In this document: piece after piece, positions 23,046-26,422 of the stretch
Layout: every line of letters starts with the position of its first letter
Numbering within the stretch: position 1 is the stretch's first letter
Assembly: GCA_023461075.1 (NCBI GenBank)
Contig: JAEWNY010000041.1
Location: 1 to 26,422 of the forward strand
Direction: 5' to 3'
Origin: Pseudomonadota bacterium
GTDB lineage: Bacteria > Pseudomonadota > Gammaproteobacteria > Xanthomonadales > Xanthomonadaceae
DNA: 26,422 nt
Notes under the pieces: model-generated
Database searches by the model: none
Seen by the model: the letters and a program-made list of their open reading frames with translations, nothing else
Told to the model about the DNA's origin: nothing
Made by a program: the position numbers and the translations under genes

Positions 23046-23569
23046 AGGCAACCGGCAATTTCGAGAACGCGCGCAACGTCGACCCGCTGGTCGTGCTGTC
23101 GGCGGAAACACGCGCCCACATCGACCACTGGCTGACCAAGTTCCCGCCGGACAAGAAGCGTTCGGCGGTGCTGCAGGGCCTGCATGCCGCGCAGGAGCAG
23201 AACGGCGGCTGGCTCTCGGACGAGATCATCGCCGGCGTCGCCAAATACCTGGGCCTTCCGCCGGTATGGGCGTATGAGGTCGCAACGTTCTATTCGATGT
23301 TCGAGACCGAGCCGGTCGGCCGCAACAACGTGGCCTTCTGCACCAACATCAGCTGCTGGTTGAACGGCGCCGAGGACCTGGTCGCGCATGCGGAGAGGAA
23401 ACTCGGATGCAAGCTCGGTGAATCCACCGCCGATGGCCGCGTCTACCTGAAGCGCGAAGAAGAGTGCGTCGCCGCCTGCTGCGGCGCGCCGGTGGTCGTG
23501 ATCAACGGCCATTACCACGAGAAGCTCGACGCCTCCAAGGTGGACGCGCTGCTGGATGGACTGAAGTAA
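23042..23569 (+). CDS. nuoE: NADH-quinone oxidoreductase subunit E
   Basis: NuoE carries the [2Fe-2S] cluster N1a in the NADH-oxidising module. The 175-residue product has the thioredoxin-like domain with cluster ligands Cys100 and Cys105 in CTNISC, and Cys142 and Cys146 in ECVAACCGAP. AAQEQNGGWLSDE and YEVATFYSMF are family blocks. Its ATG overlaps the nuoD stop and its TAA stop is 2 bases before nuoF. Confidence 0.96.
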   Translation: MKATGNFENARNVDPLVVLSAETRAHIDHWLTKFPPDKKRSAVLQGLHAAQEQNGGWLSDEIIAGVAKYLGLPPVWAYEVATFYSMFETEPVGRNNVAFCTNISCWLNGAEDLVAHAERKLGCKLGESTADGRVYLKREEECVAACCGAPVVVINGHYHEKLDASKVDALLDGLK

Positions 23570-23571
23570 CG

Positions 23572-24933
23572 ATGGCGCATCACTCGCACTATTCGGAAGG
23601 CTACGGCCCGGTCGGACCGGCACCGCAGGCGCATAGCGTGGTCTACACGACGTTGCACTTCGACAAGCCTTGGTCGTACGAGAACTACCTGAAGACCGGC
23701 GGCTACGCGGCGCTGCGCAAGGTGCTGGAAGAGAAGGTCGCGCCGGCCGACGTGATCGAGATGGTCAAGCAGTCCGGCCTGCGCGGCCGTGGCGGTGCGG
23801 GCTTCCCGACCGGCCTCAAGTGGTCCTTCATGCCCAAGGGCGACATGCAGAAATACATCCTCTGCAATTCGGATGAGTCCGAACCGGGCACCGCCAAGGA
23901 CCGCGATATCCTGCGCTACAACCCGCACGCGGTGATCGAAGGCATGGCGATCGCCTGCTACGCGACCGGCTCGACCGTGGCCTACAACTACCTGCGTGGC
24001 GAGTTCCATCACGAGCCGTTCGAGCATTTCGAATCCGCGTTGAAGGAAGCCTACGAACACGGCTGGCTGGGCAAGAACGTGTTCGGTAGCGGCATCGACA
24101 TCGACATCTACGGTGCGCTCGGCGCTGGCGCCTACATCTGCGGCGAAGAAACCGCGCTGATGGAATCGCTGGAAGGCAAGAAGGGCCAGCCGCGCTTCAA
24201 ACCGCCGTTTCCCGCCAATTTCGGCCTGTACGGCAAGCCGACCACGATCAACAACACCGAGACCTATGCCTCGGTGCCGGCGATCATCCGCAATGGCGCG
24301 CAATGGTTCGCCGACCTCGGCATCCCCAACAACGGCGGCCCGAAGATCTTCTCGGTGTCCGGTCATGTCGCCAAGCCCGGCAACTACGAGATCCGCCTCG
24401 GCACGCCATTCGCCGCGTTGCTGGAGATGGCGGGCGGCATCCGCAACGGCCACAAGTTGAAGGCGGTGATCCCCGGAGGCTCCTCGATGAAGGTGCTGCC
24501 GGCGGACACCATGATGGCGTGCACGATGGACTACGACGCGATCGGCAAGGCCGGCTCCGGCCTCGGTTCCGGCGCGGTGATCGTGATGGACGAGACCACC
24601 TGCATGGTGCGCGCCTGTCAGCGCATCGCGCGCTTCTATTTCAAGGAAAGCTGCGGCCAGTGCACGCCCTGCCGCGAAGGCACCGGCTGGATGTACCGGT
24701 TGCTGACGCGCATCGTCAACATGGAAGCGACGATGGATGACCTAGAGATGCTGCGTGCTGCGGCGGGGCAGATCGAGGGCCATACCATCTGCGCGTTCGG
24801 CGAGGCGGCGGCGTGGCCGGTACAGGGCTTCCTGCACCATTTCTGGGACGAGTTCGAATACGCCATCGTCAACAAGCGCTTCCTGGTCGATGACCAGAAA
24901 AACGGCACCGTCGTCGCGAAGGAGGCCGCATGA
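23572..24933 (+). CDS. nuoF: NADH-quinone oxidoreductase subunit F
   Basis: NuoF binds NADH, FMN and the [4Fe-4S] cluster N3, and is where electrons enter complex I. The 453-residue product shows the FMN/NADH-binding GLRGRGGAGFPTGLKW (69-84), GAYICGEETALMES and the cluster ligands Cys361, Cys364 and Cys367 in ESCGQCTPCREG with Cys407 in HTICAFG. The N-terminus MAHHSHYSEGYGP is histidine-rich. The ATG at 23572 follows the nuoE stop by 2 bases; the frame is open upstream within nuoE. The end overlaps nuoG as ATGA. Confidence 0.97.
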   Translation: MAHHSHYSEGYGPVGPAPQAHSVVYTTLHFDKPWSYENYLKTGGYAALRKVLEEKVAPADVIEMVKQSGLRGRGGAGFPTGLKWSFMPKGDMQKYILCNSDESEPGTAKDRDILRYNPHAVIEGMAIACYATGSTVAYNYLRGEFHHEPFEHFESALKEAYEHGWLGKNVFGSGIDIDIYGALGAGAYICGEETALMESLEGKKGQPRFKPPFPANFGLYGKPTTINNTETYASVPAIIRNGAQWFADLGIPNNGGPKIFSVSGHVAKPGNYEIRLGTPFAALLEMAGGIRNGHKLKAVIPGGSSMKVLPADTMMACTMDYDAIGKAGSGLGSGAVIVMDETTCMVRACQRIARFYFKESCGQCTPCREGTGWMYRLLTRIVNMEATMDDLEMLRAAAGQIEGHTICAFGEAAAWPVQGFLHHFWDEFEYAIVNKRFLVDDQKNGTVVAKEAA

Positions 24934-26422
24934 GCACGCCTCCGTCGCCGGTCAGTCCGAACCTTCCGCCCGATCATGTCACCGTCTTCATCGATGGTGT
25001 CGAACTGGCCACGCCGAAGAGCGCAATGATCATCCATGCCGCCGACAAGGCCGGCATCCCCATCCCGCGTTTCAGCTACCACGAGAAGCTGCCGATCGCC
25101 GCCAACTGCCGCATGTGCCTGGTCGAGGCGGAGATGGGCGGCCGCATGAGCCCGAAGCCGCTGCCGGCCTGTGCCACACCGGTCGCCGATGGCATGAAGG
25201 TGTTCACGCGCAGCGAGAAGGCGCTCAAGTCGCAGCGCAACGTGATGGAATTCCTGCTGATCAATCACCCGCTGGATTGCCCGATCTGCGACCAGGGCGG
25301 CGAGTGCGAGCTGCAGGACCTGTCGCTGGGCTACGGCCGCTCGGTGAGCCGCTTCGCCGAGCGCAAGCGTACCGTGGCCGACGAGGACCTGGGTCCGCTG
25401 GTCGCCACCGAGATGACGCGCTGCATCCACTGCACGCGCTGCGTCCGGGTCACGGCCGAGATCGCCGGCACCTACGAGCTCGGCGGCATGAAGCGCGGCG
25501 AGCGCCTCGAGATCGGCACCTACGACGGCAAGCCCCTGACCACCGAGCTTTCGGGCAACGTGATCGACGTCTGCCCGGTGGGCGCGCTGACCAACAAGGT
25601 GTTCCGCTTCCGCGCACGCCCCTGGGAGCTGATCGCGAAGGAATCCCTGGGCTACCACGACGCGCTGGGCAGCAACCTGTTCCTGCACGCCCGCCGCGGC
25701 GAGGTGATGCGCACGGTGCCGCGCGACAACGAGGCGGTCAACGAGTGCTGGCTGTCCGACCGAGACCGCTATTCGCACCAGGGCATGTACGCCGACGACC
25801 GCGCCGTGCGCCCGATGGTCCGCGTGGCCAGCAACGGCGACGATGGCGACTGGCGCGAGGCGAGCTGGGACGAGGCGCTGGAGCGCGCCGCGCAGATCCT
25901 GCGCGACAACGCCGCCGACGACCTCGGCATCCTGGTGCACCCGGCGACCTCGAACGAGGAGGGCGCGCTGATCGCACGCCTGGCGCAGGGCCTGGGCACC
26001 GGCAACCTCGACCACCGCATCGCGCAGCACGACCTTTCCGACGGCGCCGTGGCGGAAGCCTTCGGCATGCCGGTGGAGGACATCGAGAAGGCCGACGCCA
26101 TCGTCATCGTCGGCAGCAACCTGCGGACCGAGCTGCCGCTGGTCCACCAGCGCGTGCGCAAGGCCTGGCGCGCCGGTGCCAAGGTGCACGTGGTCAATCC
26201 GGTGGACTTCGAGTTCACCTTCGACATCGGCCACAAGGCGATCGTCGCACCGTCGAAGATCGCCGATGCCTTGGCCGCGCCGGAGCTGGCGGAAGCGCTG
26301 CAGGGCGCCTCGCGCCCGGTGGTGATCGTCGGCGCCGTGGCCGAATGCGGCATCCATGCCGCGGCTATCCGCCGCGCCGCCGCCGACTTCGCCGGCCGCA
26401 GCAATGCCGCGCTGTGCCGCGT
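24930..26422 (+). CDS. nuoG: NADH-quinone oxidoreductase subunit G (3' end outside window)
   Basis: NuoG is the large iron-sulfur subunit of the complex I peripheral arm. The window holds 497 codons; the family is usually about 700-900 residues, so it is cut at the C-terminus. The N-terminal ferredoxin domain should bind [2Fe-2S] N1b, but the first ligand is Ser49 (RFSYHEKL) where Cys is expected; Cys60, Cys63 and Cys81 are present. Cluster N5 is intact (HPLDCPICDQGGEC with its histidine) and so is N4 (CIHCTRC with DVCPVGA). The extra N7 cysteines of E. coli are absent, as in many relatives. After about 25285, codons become more strongly C/G-ending. The start is ATG at 24930 with AAGGAGG just upstream at 24919-24925. 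Confidence 0.95.
   Translation, partial: MSTPPSPVSPNLPPDHVTVFIDGVELATPKSAMIIHAADKAGIPIPRFSYHEKLPIAANCRMCLVEAEMGGRMSPKPLPACATPVADGMKVFTRSEKALKSQRNVMEFLLINHPLDCPICDQGGECELQDLSLGYGRSVSRFAERKRTVADEDLGPLVATEMTRCIHCTRCVRVTAEIAGTYELGGMKRGERLEIGTYDGKPLTTELSGNVIDVCPVGALTNKVFRFRARPWELIAKESLGYHDALGSNLFLHARRGEVMRTVPRDNEAVNECWLSDRDRYSHQGMYADDRAVRPMVRVASNGDDGDWREASWDEALERAAQILRDNAADDLGILVHPATSNEEGALIARLAQGLGTGNLDHRIAQHDLSDGAVAEAFGMPVEDIEKADAIVIVGSNLRTELPLVHQRVRKAWRAGAKVHVVNPVDFEFTFDIGHKAIVAPSKIADALAAPELAEALQGASRPVVIVGAVAECGIHAAAIRRAAADFAGRSNAALCR

Noticed and set aside
1..26422. CRISPR arrays, insertion sequences, prophage, toxin-antitoxin or defence genes
   Set aside because: No regularly spaced repeats, transposase-like proteins, terminal inverted repeats or such gene families were seen; all sizeable conserved frames are housekeeping genes.

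Overview
The window is a gene-dense, high-GC stretch of chromosomal housekeeping DNA from a gammaproteobacterium. The gene orders asd-fimV-truA-trpF-trpB-trpA-accD and tpiA-secG-tRNA-Leu-nuoA to nuoG, together with the protein sequences, point to the Xanthomonadaceae/Lysobacteraceae (Lysobacter, Luteimonas or Thermomonas type). That placement is inference from remembered family patterns, not a database match. No insertion sequence, phage gene, CRISPR array or plasmid feature is visible, and no stretch over 300 bases lacks a gene.

Layout. Positions 1-915 (minus) hold the N-terminal part of a HerA-like ATPase (YjgR family), divergent from a LysM-carrying lytic transglycosylase (1034-2602). An APC-type permease (2789-4183) overlaps by 4 bases a gene for a methyltransferase that carries a lipoprotein signal (4180-5049). 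These converge on a minus-strand pair, an SCO/SenC copper protein and phosphatidylserine decarboxylase (6539-5056), also overlapping by 4 bases. From 6619 everything runs on the plus strand: prmB and aroC; asd and fimV; the truA-trpF-trpB-trpA block; accD and glmM; a 2-oxoglutarate/Fe(II)-type oxygenase; tpiA and secG; a tRNA-Leu(GAG); then the start of the complex I operon, nuoA to nuoG, with nuoG cut by the window end.

How the genes work together. Most are essential or central: ribosomal protein L3 methylation and chorismate (prmB, aroC), the aspartate pathway (asd), tRNA modification (truA), the last steps of tryptophan synthesis (trpF, trpB, trpA), malonyl-CoA (accD), cell wall precursors (glmM), glycolysis (tpiA), secretion (secG) and respiration (nuo). 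FimV suggests type IV pilus function and polar organisation. Neighbours are tightly packed: eight junctions are ATGA or GTGA 4-base overlaps, nuoA/nuoB overlap by 10 bases, and trpF/trpB by 65 bases.

I found no clear undescribed multi-gene system. The best leads are small: a Ser in place of the first expected [2Fe-2S] cysteine of NuoG; a methyltransferase carrying a lipobox, coupled to a permease; paired palindromes around the yjgR promoter; an inverted repeat joining two overlapping divergent promoters (SCO/prmB); and patches of altered codon use inside truA and nuoG.
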